In this document: piece by piece, positions 25,967 through 36,207 of the stretch
Layout: each line of letters begins with the position of its first letter
How positions within the stretch are numbered: position 1 is the first letter of the stretch
Assembly: GCF_900129825.1 (NCBI RefSeq)
Contig: NZ_FQWZ01000001.1
Span: 620,001-684,000, forward strand
Length of the DNA stretch: 64,000 bases
Source: Hydrocarboniphaga daqingensis
Lineage (GTDB): Bacteria > Pseudomonadota > Gammaproteobacteria > Nevskiales > Nevskiaceae
Reading direction: 5' to 3'
Program-made: the position numbers and the translations under genes
Notes under the pieces: model-generated
What the model was told of the DNA's origin: nothing
What the model saw: the letters and a program-made list of their open reading frames with translations, nothing else
Databases searched by the model: none

Positions 25967-28906
25967 ATGCATTCCATGGCAACCGCCGCCCCGCCCGACC
26001 CCGCACGCATCGCTCGCTGGCGCTTCGGCAACTGCGTCCTCGATGCGCTGAGCCTGACCTTGACCGTTGACGGCACGCCGGTCGAGATTGAACCCAAGCC
26101 CCTGAGCTTGCTGCTGTTCTTGCTGCGTCATCCCGCCGAGGTACTGACCAAGGACGAACTGCAGGCCGAGGTCTGGCCGGGCCGTGTGCTCAGCGACTCG
26201 GTGCTGACCAAGACGATGGCCGTGTTGCGCCAAGCGCTCGGCACCCAGGGGCCCGGCATGATCAAAACGGTCCACGGGCTTGGCTACCGGCTCGACGCGG
26301 CGGTCACCGTCGAGACACTGATCGACGAGGCGCCGGCAACTCCGACGCTGGCGCCCGGTTACTCACCGCCGCTGCGTCCGCATTGGCAGCTGGTCCGTCC
26401 ACTGGGGCATGGCGGCTTCGGCGAAGCCTGGCTCGCACGGCATCAAAAGACCGGCGACGAGCGTGTGTTCAAGTTCGCCGTCGATGCCGATGGCCTGGGC
26501 GGGCTCAAGCGCGAGATCACGCTGTATCGCGTCATGACCCATGTTCACGGCGACCACCCCGGCCTGATCCAGATTCTCGATTGGAACCTGGAACAGCTGC
26601 CATTCTTCATCGAAGCCGATCACGTCGCCGGCGGGTCGCTGCTGGACTGGTCACGCTCCATGGGCGGCCTTGAATTGATCGACCCAGCGATCAAAATCGA
26701 TCTGGCGATCCAGATCGCCGATACGCTGGCCGCCGCGCACTTGGCCGGCGTATTACATAAAGATCTGAAGCCGGCGAATATCCTGGTCGATAATCGGGAC
26801 CCGGCACGGCTGCAAATCAAATTGGGCGATTTCGGCAGCGGCCGGATTATCGAAGCCGATGCTGCCCGCCAGCTGAATATCACGCGGCTCGGATTTACCC
26901 AGACCGTGGCCGATAACAGCAACAGCGGCACGCCACTTTATCTGGCGCCTGAATTGCTCGCGGGGCAGCAGCCGACCGTCCAGTCGGACATCTACGCACT
27001 TGGCGTGATCATCTACCAGTTGCAGGTTAGTGATTTTCAGCGCCCGCTGGCGCCCGGCTGGGAACTGGAGATCACCGACCCGGTGCTGGCCGACGATATC
27101 GCCGCCAGTGCGGCGCTGCGCACCGAAAACCGGCTGAGCAGTGCCGCCGACCTGGCGCGGCGACTGCGGACGCTGGACGCCCGGCGCCGCCAGCGTGCCG
27201 AACAACAGCAGCAGACCCAGCGGGAACAGCAGCGTCGCGAAGCCGAGCGGCGCTGGCAGCTACGCCGCAAATGGCTGACCGCGCTGACCATCGTCCTGAC
27301 CTTGGGCTTGGGTGCGAGCCTGTGGTTTGCCACGCAAGCGCGATACGCCGCGAAACGCGCCGACGAGCAGGCGCGCCAAGCGGCGGCGACCAGCAAGTTC
27401 CTGACGGATATCCTGGACTCGAATAACGTCGCCACGCTGGGCGACCGCGCGCCCGGCTCGCTGACCGCGAGAGAAATCGCCGAGCTGATGTTGACCCGCG
27501 CCGACGCGGAGTTCGCCGACCAGCCCAAAGTGCTGCTCGACATCGTCGACCGCGGCTACCTGCTGCACTACAGCTGGGCCGAATACGCTAAAGCGATGGC
27601 CTTGCTCGAACGGATGGTACGGCTCAACGAACAAATCTACGGCGCGACCAGCGCCGAACACGTCCGCGCACTGATCGACCTGGCCAGAATGCGGCTGGTC
27701 TACCGCGAATTCGAACACGGCGGCAGTTACGACACGGCGACACCGTTGAAACGTGCCGCCGAGCTGATCGACCAGATGGGCGCTCGCGGCAGCGCTCTGG
27801 AATCGCAGTGGCTGCGTGTATCGGGGCGCGACGCACTGCCACCGATCGGCCGCGCCGACCGCAGCTTGGATGCCTTCACCCGGGCCACCGAACTGGATCG
27901 CAAGATCGAAACACCCACCGTGATCGCGCGCTGGAATCGCTTCAACCTGTGCGTTGCACTGGCGACTACGGACCAGCTCGATGAAGCGCGTCGCTGTCAC
28001 AGCGACAACATCGCACAAGAGCGCCAGCGACCCGGCCAGAGCTTCGGCGGGGACTCGGGCGAAATGCGCAACGACGTAATGATCGGCGTATCGCTGCAAC
28101 AACGTGCCGTCGTCGAATATCGAAGCGGCGACGCCGACGCTGCCGAGGCCAGCGCAACCGAAGCCGAAGCCGTGCTGCGCGCAATCGATGGCGGCGAATC
28201 GCCTTACTACATCGACGCCGTGCTGATCCGTGCCAATACCCGAGCCGCACGCGGCGATATTGCCGCAGCGCTGCAACTGATCGATCAGGCCAGTCAGCGA
28301 CTGCGCGTACTCAAGCAGCGCCGACCCGACGCGCGCCCCGAAATGCTGCGCCTGACCCGCGCGCGGCTGATGCTGGCGCAAGGCGATGCAGCGGGTGCCG
28401 AAGCCATACTGGTCACGCTGCGCAATACGCACGTGCTGGGGCAGCCACCGCTACCGCTGACCGATGGCGACTTCGCACTGAGCCACGGCGTGGCGCTCGA
28501 ACGTCTCGGCCGTTTACAGGCTGCGGAACAAGCCTACGACGAGGCCGTGGCCGCATTCGCGGCGCTCGGCCATCCCGAGGCCGAATCGGCGCTGGAAGCG
28601 CGCGTACAGCGAGCCGAGTTTCAATTGCGGCACGGCGCCGATGCTCAAGCTGCGATTGATGATCTTCGCGACGTGGTGGCCATCGCCAGTCGACAGGCGG
28701 CCAAGCCGGTACTGGCGCGTGCGCAACTCGATCTTGCCGAGCACGCCAGTGTCGCCGGCGCGCATACCGTCGCCTTGCAGTTGATCGAACAAGCGCAAAA
28801 GACACTCGACCTCAGCCGGTCGCTGGGATCTGCAGCATTGAAATCGGAGCTGTCGCAACGACGCTTGGCGATCATCGATGCAGCCGCAGCGACGACGACA
28901 CGCTGA
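25967..28906 (+). CDS. Winged-helix/serine-threonine kinase/TPR fusion protein
   Basis: 979 residues. Residues about 15-110 are an OmpR/CadC-type winged helix (RFGNCVLDALSLTL...KTVHGLGYRL). Residues about 140-400 are an Hanks-type kinase: glycine loop LGHGGFGEAW, HKDLKPANIL at 264-273, DFG at 288-290, APELL. Then come a Gln/Arg-rich helix, a membrane helix (about 435-455) and a TPR-like helical repeat region to the end. The DNA-binding and kinase parts would both be cytosolic and the TPR part periplasmic. ATG at 25967 (or 25976) is chosen because the longer reading overlaps the divergent cyclase. Targets unknown. Confidence 0.87.
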   Translation: MHSMATAAPPDPARIARWRFGNCVLDALSLTLTVDGTPVEIEPKPLSLLLFLLRHPAEVLTKDELQAEVWPGRVLSDSVLTKTMAVLRQALGTQGPGMIKTVHGLGYRLDAAVTVETLIDEAPATPTLAPGYSPPLRPHWQLVRPLGHGGFGEAWLARHQKTGDERVFKFAVDADGLGGLKREITLYRVMTHVHGDHPGLIQILDWNLEQLPFFIEADHVAGGSLLDWSRSMGGLELIDPAIKIDLAIQIADTLAAAHLAGVLHKDLKPANILVDNRDPARLQIKLGDFGSGRIIEADAARQLNITRLGFTQTVADNSNSGTPLYLAPELLAGQQPTVQSDIYALGVIIYQLQVSDFQRPLAPGWELEITDPVLADDIAASAALRTENRLSSAADLARRLRTLDARRRQRAEQQQQTQREQQRREAERRWQLRRKWLTALTIVLTLGLGASLWFATQARYAAKRADEQARQAAATSKFLTDILDSNNVATLGDRAPGSLTAREIAELMLTRADAEFADQPKVLLDIVDRGYLLHYSWAEYAKAMALLERMVRLNEQIYGATSAEHVRALIDLARMRLVYREFEHGGSYDTATPLKRAAELIDQMGARGSALESQWLRVSGRDALPPIGRADRSLDAFTRATELDRKIETPTVIARWNRFNLCVALATTDQLDEARRCHSDNIAQERQRPGQSFGGDSGEMRNDVMIGVSLQQRAVVEYRSGDADAAEASATEAEAVLRAIDGGESPYYIDAVLIRANTRAARGDIAAALQLIDQASQRLRVLKQRRPDARPEMLRLTRARLMLAQGDAAGAEAILVTLRNTHVLGQPPLPLTDGDFALSHGVALERLGRLQAAEQAYDEAVAAFAALGHPEAESALEARVQRAEFQLRHGADAQAAIDDLRDVVAIASRQAAKPVLARAQLDLAEHASVAGAHTVALQLIEQAQKTLDLSRSLGSAALKSELSQRRLAIIDAAAATTTR

Positions 28907-28920
28907 TCGATCAGTCGATC

Positions 28921-28987
28921 TTTACGCATCCCTTACGCGGCGCTGCTCCCGTCGCAATAGAGCCTTTACGCGGCGACTCTTGATACT
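28921..28987 (+). promoter_or_regulatory. Phased direct repeats and -10 upstream of kdpF, candidate KdpE site
   Basis: TTTACGC (28921), CTTACGC (28932) and TTTACGC (28965) are spaced 11 and 33 bp, all on one helix face, as expected for an OmpR-family regulator. GATACT at 28982-28987 could be the -10; no good -35 exists, so activation is likely needed. Confidence 0.5.
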
Positions 28988-29015
28988 ACCGGCCTGCCAA
29001 TGACGGACAGGCCCC

Positions 29016-29105
29016 ATGAGCCTCGACTACCTGCTGGGAAGCCTCATCGCGCTGCTGCTGATGGCGTATCTGCTCTACGCATTGGTCCGAGCGGAGCGCT
29101 TCTAG
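29016..29105 (+). CDS. kdpF: K+-transporting ATPase small subunit KdpF
   Basis: 29 residues, a single membrane helix (YLLGSLIALLLMAYLLYALV) ending RAERF. Size, hydrophobicity and position 3 nt before kdpA match KdpF, which stabilises the KdpABC complex. The gene is easy to miss because it is so short. Confidence 0.88.
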   Translation: MSLDYLLGSLIALLLMAYLLYALVRAERF

Positions 29106-29108
29106 GCC

Positions 29109-30806
29109 ATGCGACCCGATCTGACGCAACTGTGTGTCTACGTAGCGGGACTGATGCTGCTGTGTCCGCTGCTCGGCATTTATCTGTCTCGAGTTCTCGA
29201 TCCGAAGGCCGGACCCACACCCCGACTCGAGCGATGGCTCTACCGCTGCTGCGGCATCGACGAGCAGCGGGAGCAGCATTGGTCGGAATATCTGCAGTCG
29301 CTGCTGACACTCAACGTCGGTGGCGTGCTGTTGCTGATGTCAATGCTGATGCTGCAGGGATGGCTGCCTCTGAACCCGGCCAACACACCGGGCATGTCCT
29401 GGCACCTCGCCTTGAACACCGCGGTGAGCTTTGTCACCAACACCAACTGGCAGTCTTATGCCGGCGAGAGCTCGGTATCCGCTCTGTGCCAGATGCTGGG
29501 GCTGACGCTGCAAAACTTCCTGTCGCCGGCCACCGGTATCGCCGTACTGCTCGCGATGATCCGCGGTTTCACTCGCGTCAATACCGACCGGATCGGCAAC
29601 TACTGGGTCGATATGACACGCTCGGTCATCTGGGTGCTGTTACCGATCAGCTGCTTCACCGCTCTGCTGCTGGTGTGGCAGGGCGTGCCGCAGACCTTCG
29701 ATGCCCGGATCGTGGCGACCACGCTGGAAGGATCGCAACAGACGATACCGCTGGGTGCCATCGCATCCCAAGAAGCGATCAAGATGATCGGCACCAATGG
29801 CGGCGGCTACTTCAATGCCAACTCGGCGCACCCGTACGAGAATCCGACGCCACTGAGCAACATGATCGAGATGTTGTCGATCCTGCTGCTGCCCGGCGCG
29901 CTGGTGATGATGTTCGGCCGCATGCTCGACCAGCCTCGACAGGCACGAGCGCTGTTCGTCGCCATGTTGATTCCGCTGCTGCTGGGAGTGGCGATCTGCA
30001 CATGGGCGGAACAGCAAGGCAATCCGTTCTTGATCGCCGCGGGCGCTGATCCCGCCGGCGGCAACATGGAAGGAAAGGAAGTCCGCTTCGGCATCAGTGG
30101 GTCGTCACTGTTTGCGGTCATCACGACGGCCGCCAGTTGCGGCGCCGTCAATGCGATGCACGACAGCTTCACGGCATTGGGCGGTTTGGTGCCGATGGTG
30201 ATGATCCAGTTGGGAGAAGTGATCTTCGGCGGCGTTGGGTCAGGCTTGTACGTCATGCTGATATTCGCCGTGCTGACCGTTTTCATCGCCGGTCTGATGG
30301 TTGGCCGCACGCCGGAATACCTGGGGAAGAAGATCGAAGCTCGCGAGATCAAGCTGGTCGTGTTCGCAGCGCTGCTACCCATGCCGCTAGGAACGCTGAT
30401 CGTCGGCGCCACTGCCATCGCCTTTGAAGCAGGACGGGTCGGCATCCTCAATCCAGGCCCGCATGGTTTGTCGGAGCTGCTGTACGCCTATACATCGGCG
30501 ACCGGCAACAACGGATCAGCGTTCGCTGGCCTGAGCGCGAACACACCGTTCCACAACGTGCTGCTGACGATCGCCATCACCATCGGACGCTACCTCCCGA
30601 TCGCCGCCGTGCTGGCGATTGCCGGCAGCTTGGCAAACAAGAAGAGGCTGCCGGTATCGGCGGGTACGTTCCCGACCGATCGAGGTCTGTTCGTCGCGCT
30701 GTTGATCGGCGTGATTCTGATCGTCGGTGCGCTGACCTACTTCCCGGTGCTGGCACTCGGCCCGGTCGCCGAGCAGCTATCCGCGACGGCCGGCCGGCAG
30801 TTCTAG
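29109..30806 (+). CDS. kdpA: K+-transporting ATPase, potassium-binding subunit
   Basis: 565 residues, about ten membrane helices. It is the K+-selective channel-like subunit of the high-affinity KdpFABC pump. Selectivity-filter-like segments are visible: SFVTNTNWQSYAGE, GTNGGGYFNANSAHPYENP, GAVNAMHDSFTALGG and TSATGNNGSAFAGLSANTP. Length is close to E. coli KdpA (557). It begins 3 nt after kdpF. Confidence 0.97.
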   Translation: MRPDLTQLCVYVAGLMLLCPLLGIYLSRVLDPKAGPTPRLERWLYRCCGIDEQREQHWSEYLQSLLTLNVGGVLLLMSMLMLQGWLPLNPANTPGMSWHLALNTAVSFVTNTNWQSYAGESSVSALCQMLGLTLQNFLSPATGIAVLLAMIRGFTRVNTDRIGNYWVDMTRSVIWVLLPISCFTALLLVWQGVPQTFDARIVATTLEGSQQTIPLGAIASQEAIKMIGTNGGGYFNANSAHPYENPTPLSNMIEMLSILLLPGALVMMFGRMLDQPRQARALFVAMLIPLLLGVAICTWAEQQGNPFLIAAGADPAGGNMEGKEVRFGISGSSLFAVITTAASCGAVNAMHDSFTALGGLVPMVMIQLGEVIFGGVGSGLYVMLIFAVLTVFIAGLMVGRTPEYLGKKIEAREIKLVVFAALLPMPLGTLIVGATAIAFEAGRVGILNPGPHGLSELLYAYTSATGNNGSAFAGLSANTPFHNVLLTIAITIGRYLPIAAVLAIAGSLANKKRLPVSAGTFPTDRGLFVALLIGVILIVGALTYFPVLALGPVAEQLSATAGRQF

Positions 30807-30833
30807 TCAACAACGAGCAAGTGAGCCCTGATC

Positions 30834-32873
30834 ATGAGCCGACCGCAGGAATCCGCCCCATCATCGACCGCCTCGATGGTCCGCTCGGCCTTGGCCGACA
30901 GCCTTGTCAAACTCGACCCACGCCAACTGGCGCGTAATCCGGTCATGTTCACCACCGCCGTGATCGCGGCCGTGTCGACCATCACTGGCGTGACCACCGA
31001 CGCCGGCGCCATCGGGCTGAATCTGCAGATCGCATTGTGGCTGTGGATCACCGTGCTGTTTGCCAACTTCGCCGAAGCGATTGCGGAAGGCCGCGGCAGA
31101 GCAAGGGCCGACGCATTAAGGGCTGTCCAAGGCGAAACCCGTGCACACCGCCTGGCATCGCTCGACGACCCGACGAGCCACGACGTCCCCAGCCGCGGCC
31201 TGAGGTGCGGCGATCTGGTGCGGGTTGACCGCGGCGAACTGATCCCTGGCGACGGCGAAGTCGTTCAGGGCATCGCATCGGTCGACGAATCCGCGATCAC
31301 CGGAGAATCGGCGCCGGTGATCCGCGAGAGCGGATCGGATCGTTCTGCGGTGACGGGCGGAACACGCGTCGTATCGGATTCGATCATCGTACGGATCACT
31401 GCAGACCCCGGCGACAGCTTCGTCGACCGGATGATCGCATTGGTCGAAGGCGCGCAGCGTCAGAAGACGCCCAACGAGATCGCGCTGACGGTACTGCTGA
31501 TCGGCCTGTCGCTGATCTTCCTGCTCGTCGTTGCCACGCTGCCGGCCTGGGCGGCATATGCCGATATCCGGCTATCGGTACCGCTGCTGGCGGCGCTGCT
31601 GGTGACCTTGATTCCCACCACCATCGGCGGGCTGCTATCGGCCATCGGCATCGCCGGCATGGACCGTTTGGTGGCGCACAACGTCATCGCGCGATCCGGT
31701 CGCGCGGTCGAGGCCGCCGGCGACGTCGACATGCTGTTGATCGACAAGACCGGCACGATCACCTTCGGCAACCGACGCGCTACCGAGTTGTTGCCTCTGT
31801 CGGGTGTCTCGCAACAACAGCTTGCCGATGCAGCGCGGCTGGCGTCGTTGACCGATCCGACGCCCGAAGGCAAGTCCATCGTCGAACTGACCACCCAGCG
31901 CAAAACATCATCGTCGAGCCTTGAACAGGGTCGCGAGCCGGTAGCGCAGTCCATCGACTTTTCCGCCTCCACTCGAATCAGTGGAGTCGATCTGCATGAC
32001 GGACGCCGGATCCGCAAAGGAGCGGTCAGTGCGGTGCTGCACGACTGTGACCAGACCGCGTCCGAAGAGCTGACGCGTCTCACCGAAAAAGTTTCTCGTG
32101 CTGGCGGGACACCGCTGGCCGTAGCGCTGAACCACCGGATACTCGGCATCGTCGCATTGACCGACGTGGTCAAGCCCAACATCAAAGCGAGGTTCGATGA
32201 GCTGCGGCGCATGGGCATCCGAACCGTGATGATCACCGGCGACAACCCGCTGACGGCCGCCGCCATCGCCGCAGAAGCCGGCGTTGATGACTATCTCGCC
32301 GAAGCTTCGCCGGAGAACAAGCTGGAGCTGATCCGCAAGGCTCAAGCCGAAGGTCATCTGGTGGCGATGTGTGGCGACGGCAGTAACGATGCACCCGCTC
32401 TGGCGCAAGCCGATGTCGGGGTTGCGATGAACTCGGGAACGCCCGCCGCTCGAGAAGCAGCGAACTTGGTCGATCTGGATAGCGATCCAACCAAACTGAT
32501 CGACATCGTGATGGTCGGCAAGCAGATGCTGATCTCGCGGGGTGCGCTGACCACGTTCTCGATCGCCAACGATGTCGCCAAGTACTTCGCGATCGTCCCG
32601 GCGCTGTTCGTCGGCACCTACCCGGCGCTGCAGGCATTGAACATCATGCAGCTGGAATCGCCTGGCAGCGCGATCCTGTCAGCGGTGATCTTCAATGCAT
32701 TGATCATCGTGGCCTTGATTCCGCTGGCACTGCGAGGTGTCGCCTACACGCCGGCCGGGGCTTCGCAGCTGCTCGCCCGCAATCTTTCGATCTACGGTCT
32801 CGGGGGTCTCATCGCCCCATTCATCGGCATCAAGCTGATTGATCTGACGATCAACGCACTCGGCTTGATCTGA
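30834..32873 (+). CDS. kdpB: K+-transporting ATPase, P-type ATPase subunit
   Basis: 679 residues. The phosphorylated Asp is in DKTGTIT, followed by the nucleotide-binding domain (SFSA-type region [13 protein letters not shown]) and [19 protein letters not shown]. The TGE actuator motif appears as ITGESAPVI. It hydrolyses ATP to drive K+ uptake through KdpA. Length equals typical KdpB (682). 27 nt after kdpA. Confidence 0.97.
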   Translation: MSRPQESAPSSTASMVRSALADSLVKLDPRQLARNPVMFTTAVIAAVSTITGVTTDAGAIGLNLQIALWLWITVLFANFAEAIAEGRGRARADALRAVQGETRAHRLASLDDPTSHDVPSRGLRCGDLVRVDRGELIPGDGEVVQGIASVDESAITGESAPVIRESGSDRSAVTGGTRVVSDSIIVRITADPGDSFVDRMIALVEGAQRQKTPNEIALTVLLIGLSLIFLLVVATLPAWAAYADIRLSVPLLAALLVTLIPTTIGGLLSAIGIAGMDRLVAHNVIARSGRAVEAAGDVDMLLIDKTGTITFGNRRATELLPLSGVSQQQLADAARLASLTDPTPEGKSIVELTTQRKTSSSSLEQGREPVAQSIDFSASTRISGVDLHDGRRIRKGAVSAVLHDCDQTASEELTRLTEKVSRAGGTPLAVALNHRILGIVALTDVVKPNIKARFDELRRMGIRTVMITGDNPLTAAAIAAEAGVDDYLAEASPENKLELIRKAQAEGHLVAMCGDGSNDAPALAQADVGVAMNSGTPAAREAANLVDLDSDPTKLIDIVMVGKQMLISRGALTTFSIANDVAKYFAIVPALFVGTYPALQALNIMQLESPGSAILSAVIFNALIIVALIPLALRGVAYTPAGASQLLARNLSIYGLGGLIAPFIGIKLIDLTINALGLI

Positions 32874-32899
32874 CCACAACGGGTCAACAGGAGCTGTTT

Positions 32900-33472
32900 A
32901 TGACGATGCCAGGCCTGATTCGATCGACGACTTGCTACCTGGGACTGATGACGGTGCTGACTGGGCTGGTCTATCCGCTCGCAGTCACCGCCGTTGCACA
33001 GTCGGCATTCCCGCGCCAAGCCAACGGAAGTCCCGTTGTGCTTGATGGCGCGGTCATCGGCTCCGAACTGATCGGGCAATCGTTCACCGGCCCAGGCTAC
33101 TTTCATCCGCGTCCCTCTGCTGCGGGAGCCGACGGCTACGACGCGATGGCATCGGGCGGCTCTAACTTGGGCGTGACGAGCCAGAGCGCGAATCAGACGA
33201 TCACAACCCGGCTGCAGGCGGTCCGTATACCGAGCACGCGGGTGCCGATTGACTTGGTCACGGCATCCGGCAGCGGTCTGGACCCTCACCTTTCGCCTGA
33301 GGCGGCCTTGTACCAGGCGGGCCGGGTCGCGGCGGCTCGGCAGCTTCGACGTGAACGCGTGGAGCAACTCGTTCGCGATCACGTCGAAGGCCCGACCGCG
33401 GGCCTGCTAGGAGCGCCACGAGTCAACGTACTGAGGCTCAACCTGGCGCTCGATGCCCAAACCGCAGACTGA
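32900..33472 (+). CDS. kdpC: K+-transporting ATPase subunit C
   Basis: 190 residues with one N-terminal membrane helix (TVLTGLVYPLAVTAVAQSAF) and the family blocks IGQSFTGPGYFHPRPSAAG, YDAMASGGSNLG and VTASGSGLDPHLSPEAALYQ. It joins KdpA and KdpB and raises affinity. A clear CAGGAG site lies before ATG 32900. Confidence 0.97.
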   Translation: MTMPGLIRSTTCYLGLMTVLTGLVYPLAVTAVAQSAFPRQANGSPVVLDGAVIGSELIGQSFTGPGYFHPRPSAAGADGYDAMASGGSNLGVTSQSANQTITTRLQAVRIPSTRVPIDLVTASGSGLDPHLSPEAALYQAGRVAAARQLRRERVEQLVRDHVEGPTAGLLGAPRVNVLRLNLALDAQTAD

Positions 33473-33507
33473 GAGCGGCGAGCGACGCGGCGTATGATCG
33501 ACACTCG

Positions 33508-36207
33508 ATGAACGCCATCAACGATCGCCCGAGTCCGGAGGCGCTGCTGCAGGATGCGCAACGCGCAGCGCGCGGCCGCCTCAAAGTGTTCCTCGGCGCC
33601 TCGCCCGGTGTTGGCAAGACTTACGACATGCTGCGAGCGGCACGGGCCGCGAAGATGCGCGGCGTCGACGTCGTGGTGGCATGGGTGGAGACCCATGGCC
33701 GTGCCGAGACGGAAGCGCAGCTCGAAGGCCTGGAGAAGCTGCCCAGCCGCGAGATGAAGTATCGCGGGCAGACGTTTGCAGAGCTCGATCTGGACGCGCT
33801 GATCGCACGGCGGCCCGCGCTGGCATTGATCGACGAGCTGGCGCACACCAATGTCCCCGGCAGTCGCCACATCAAGCGCTGGCAGGATGTCGAGGACGTA
33901 CTGGCGGCCGGCATCGATGTGCTGACGACCCTCAACGTACAGCACCTGGAAAGCCTCAACGATGTGATCGAGCGGATCACCGGCGTACGGGTTCGCGAAA
34001 CGCTACCCGATACCGTGCTGGAGCGTGCTGACGAGATCGAACTGATCGACCTACCGCCGGACGAACTGATACAGCGCCTGGATGCAGGCAAGATCTACCG
34101 TGACGAACAGGCGCGCCGCGCTCGCGAGCGCTACTTTCAGCCCGGCAATCTGACGGCGCTGCGCGAGTTGGCGATGCGCGCCGCGGCCGACCGCGTTGAT
34201 CAGCAGATGCTGGAACACATGCGTCGTCACCGCGTTGCCGGCCCCTGGCCGACCCGCGACCGGCTGTTGGTCTGCGTTGGCAGCCGGGGTAACGGACGCA
34301 GCTTGATACGGGCGACGGCGAGGCTCGCCGATACGCGCGGCGTTGAATGGATCGCCGTTCACGTCATCGATGCTCAAGCCCATGCCTTATCCGATACCGA
34401 CAAGGACCGCATCTCCGACACGCTGCGCTTGGCCGAGTCGCTGGGCGGCGACGCGGTGACGATCCCCGGTCAGGACATTGCGCGCGAGGTGCTGGCTTAT
34501 GCGCGCACACGTAACGTCACCCAGATCGTCGTGGGTCAGCAGCGTGCCAGGCGCTACCCGTGGCGACCGCGGCTGTTGACCCGCCTGCTGCGAGAATCGC
34601 ATCAGTTCGAAGTCACGGTGATTCCTGATGCGGTCGGCGAGCCTGCCCCGCAGCCCGTCCGACCGTGGTCCGGCTGGTCGATGGGAACGAGGCGAGATTA
34701 CGCGCTGGCGATCGGTTTGCCGTTGGCGGCAACGGCCATCGGTGCCGTGTTTGACGCGCTGCTCCGCCTCGACCATTTCGCTGTTCTGTATCTGCTGGCG
34801 GTGCTGATCTGCGCAGTACGGGCAGGACCGCGTCCAGCGATCGCTGCCAGTTTCATCGCCGCCGGCTGCTTCAACTTTTTCTTTACCGACCCCCGCTACT
34901 CACTGAGCGTCACCCGGCACCAGGATTTGATCACCTTGCTGGTGTTTCTGGTCGTCGCCATCGTGATGGGGCGGCTGGGCGGCCAACTGCGCAGCCAGAT
35001 GAATGCGCTACGCAAAACCGCTCGACGCAATGCCAACCTCAATGAGTTTGCGCGTCGCGTCGCCGGAGCGTTGTCACGCGACGAGGTCGCGACGGCAACG
35101 GTCCAGCATGTGCGCGTGACGCTGGAAGCACCCTGCGTGGCGGTGCTGAGCGAGCCAAATGAGCAACTCTCGCCGGTTCACCGTTGTGCCATAGGACCGG
35201 ACTACCAGTTTCGGGAATCCGATCGCGCTGCAGCGGCCTGGAGCTGGCAACACCGGCAGCCCGCCGGCTACTCAACGCAGACACTGCCGACATCGGAATG
35301 GCTGTTCGTCCCGATGGTCACGACGCAGCGTGTCGTCGGCCTGCTCGGCCTGCACCTGCGCGAGCGCGGTCGCCCGCTGTCGGCCGGGCAACGTCGATTG
35401 CTCGACGCCGTATCCGATCAAGCCGCGGTTGCGCTCGAGCGTGTCGTGCTCAGCGCCAGGATCGAAGATCAGCGCGTCGAGCACCAGAGCGATGCGCTGC
35501 GCTCGGCCCTGCTGTCATCGGTATCGCATGACCTTCGCACGCCGCTGTCGTCGATCCTGGGCGCCGCCACCAGTCTGCAGACCCAGCACGATCGCCTGTC
35601 GGACGATGGCCGGGCCGAACTGGTCGACATGATTGTCGAAGAAGCCGAGCGCTTGAACCGCTTCGTGCAGAACCTGCTCGATATGACCCGGCTTGGACAC
35701 GGTCGGCTCGAGTTGCGTCGCCATTGGTGCGACCTTCGCGAGCTGCTGGGGCGCGCGCAGCGTCGTCTGCAGCGATCACTGCTAGGCCGAACCGTCAGCA
35801 TCGACGTCTCGGCCGACATGCCGATGGCCTTCGTCGACCCGATGCTGATCGAACAGGTGCTCGTCAATTTGCTGGACAACGCCTGCAAGTATTCGCCGTC
35901 GGGCTCCGCGGTCGACATCGCGCTCGCAGTACACGACGATGTACTGCAACTACAGATCAGGGATCGCGGGTCCGGCATACCGGCCACAGACCGCGAACGG
36001 ATTTTCGATATGTTTTTCCGGGTACGCTCACAGGATCATGCAGCACCCGGTACGGGGCTTGGCCTTGCGATCTGCCGTGGCATCCTGCGCGCCCACGGAG
36101 GCGACATCGAAGCACAGGCGCCGTTGCAAGGATCCGGCAGCGTCTTTCTGATGTCGCTGCCCAAGGCTCACCGCGCCGCACCCACGATCTGTGACCCGCG
36201 TGACTGA
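33508..36207 (+). CDS. kdpD: Osmosensitive K+ channel histidine kinase
   Basis: 899 residues. The N-terminal KdpD domain has Walker A GASPGVGKTYDML, then a universal-stress-like domain (residues about 250-370), four membrane helices (about 400-500), a GAF-like region and a kinase with H-box SSVSHDLRTPLSSILGAATS and ATPase boxes LLDNACKYSPSG and GTGLGLAICRGI. It senses low K+ or turgor and phosphorylates KdpE. Full length for the family (894 in E. coli). It overlaps kdpE by 17 nt. Confidence 0.96.
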   Translation: MNAINDRPSPEALLQDAQRAARGRLKVFLGASPGVGKTYDMLRAARAAKMRGVDVVVAWVETHGRAETEAQLEGLEKLPSREMKYRGQTFAELDLDALIARRPALALIDELAHTNVPGSRHIKRWQDVEDVLAAGIDVLTTLNVQHLESLNDVIERITGVRVRETLPDTVLERADEIELIDLPPDELIQRLDAGKIYRDEQARRARERYFQPGNLTALRELAMRAAADRVDQQMLEHMRRHRVAGPWPTRDRLLVCVGSRGNGRSLIRATARLADTRGVEWIAVHVIDAQAHALSDTDKDRISDTLRLAESLGGDAVTIPGQDIAREVLAYARTRNVTQIVVGQQRARRYPWRPRLLTRLLRESHQFEVTVIPDAVGEPAPQPVRPWSGWSMGTRRDYALAIGLPLAATAIGAVFDALLRLDHFAVLYLLAVLICAVRAGPRPAIAASFIAAGCFNFFFTDPRYSLSVTRHQDLITLLVFLVVAIVMGRLGGQLRSQMNALRKTARRNANLNEFARRVAGALSRDEVATATVQHVRVTLEAPCVAVLSEPNEQLSPVHRCAIGPDYQFRESDRAAAAWSWQHRQPAGYSTQTLPTSEWLFVPMVTTQRVVGLLGLHLRERGRPLSAGQRRLLDAVSDQAAVALERVVLSARIEDQRVEHQSDALRSALLSSVSHDLRTPLSSILGAATSLQTQHDRLSDDGRAELVDMIVEEAERLNRFVQNLLDMTRLGHGRLELRRHWCDLRELLGRAQRRLQRSLLGRTVSIDVSADMPMAFVDPMLIEQVLVNLLDNACKYSPSGSAVDIALAVHDDVLQLQIRDRGSGIPATDRERIFDMFFRVRSQDHAAPGTGLGLAICRGILRAHGGDIEAQAPLQGSGSVFLMSLPKAHRAAPTICDPRD

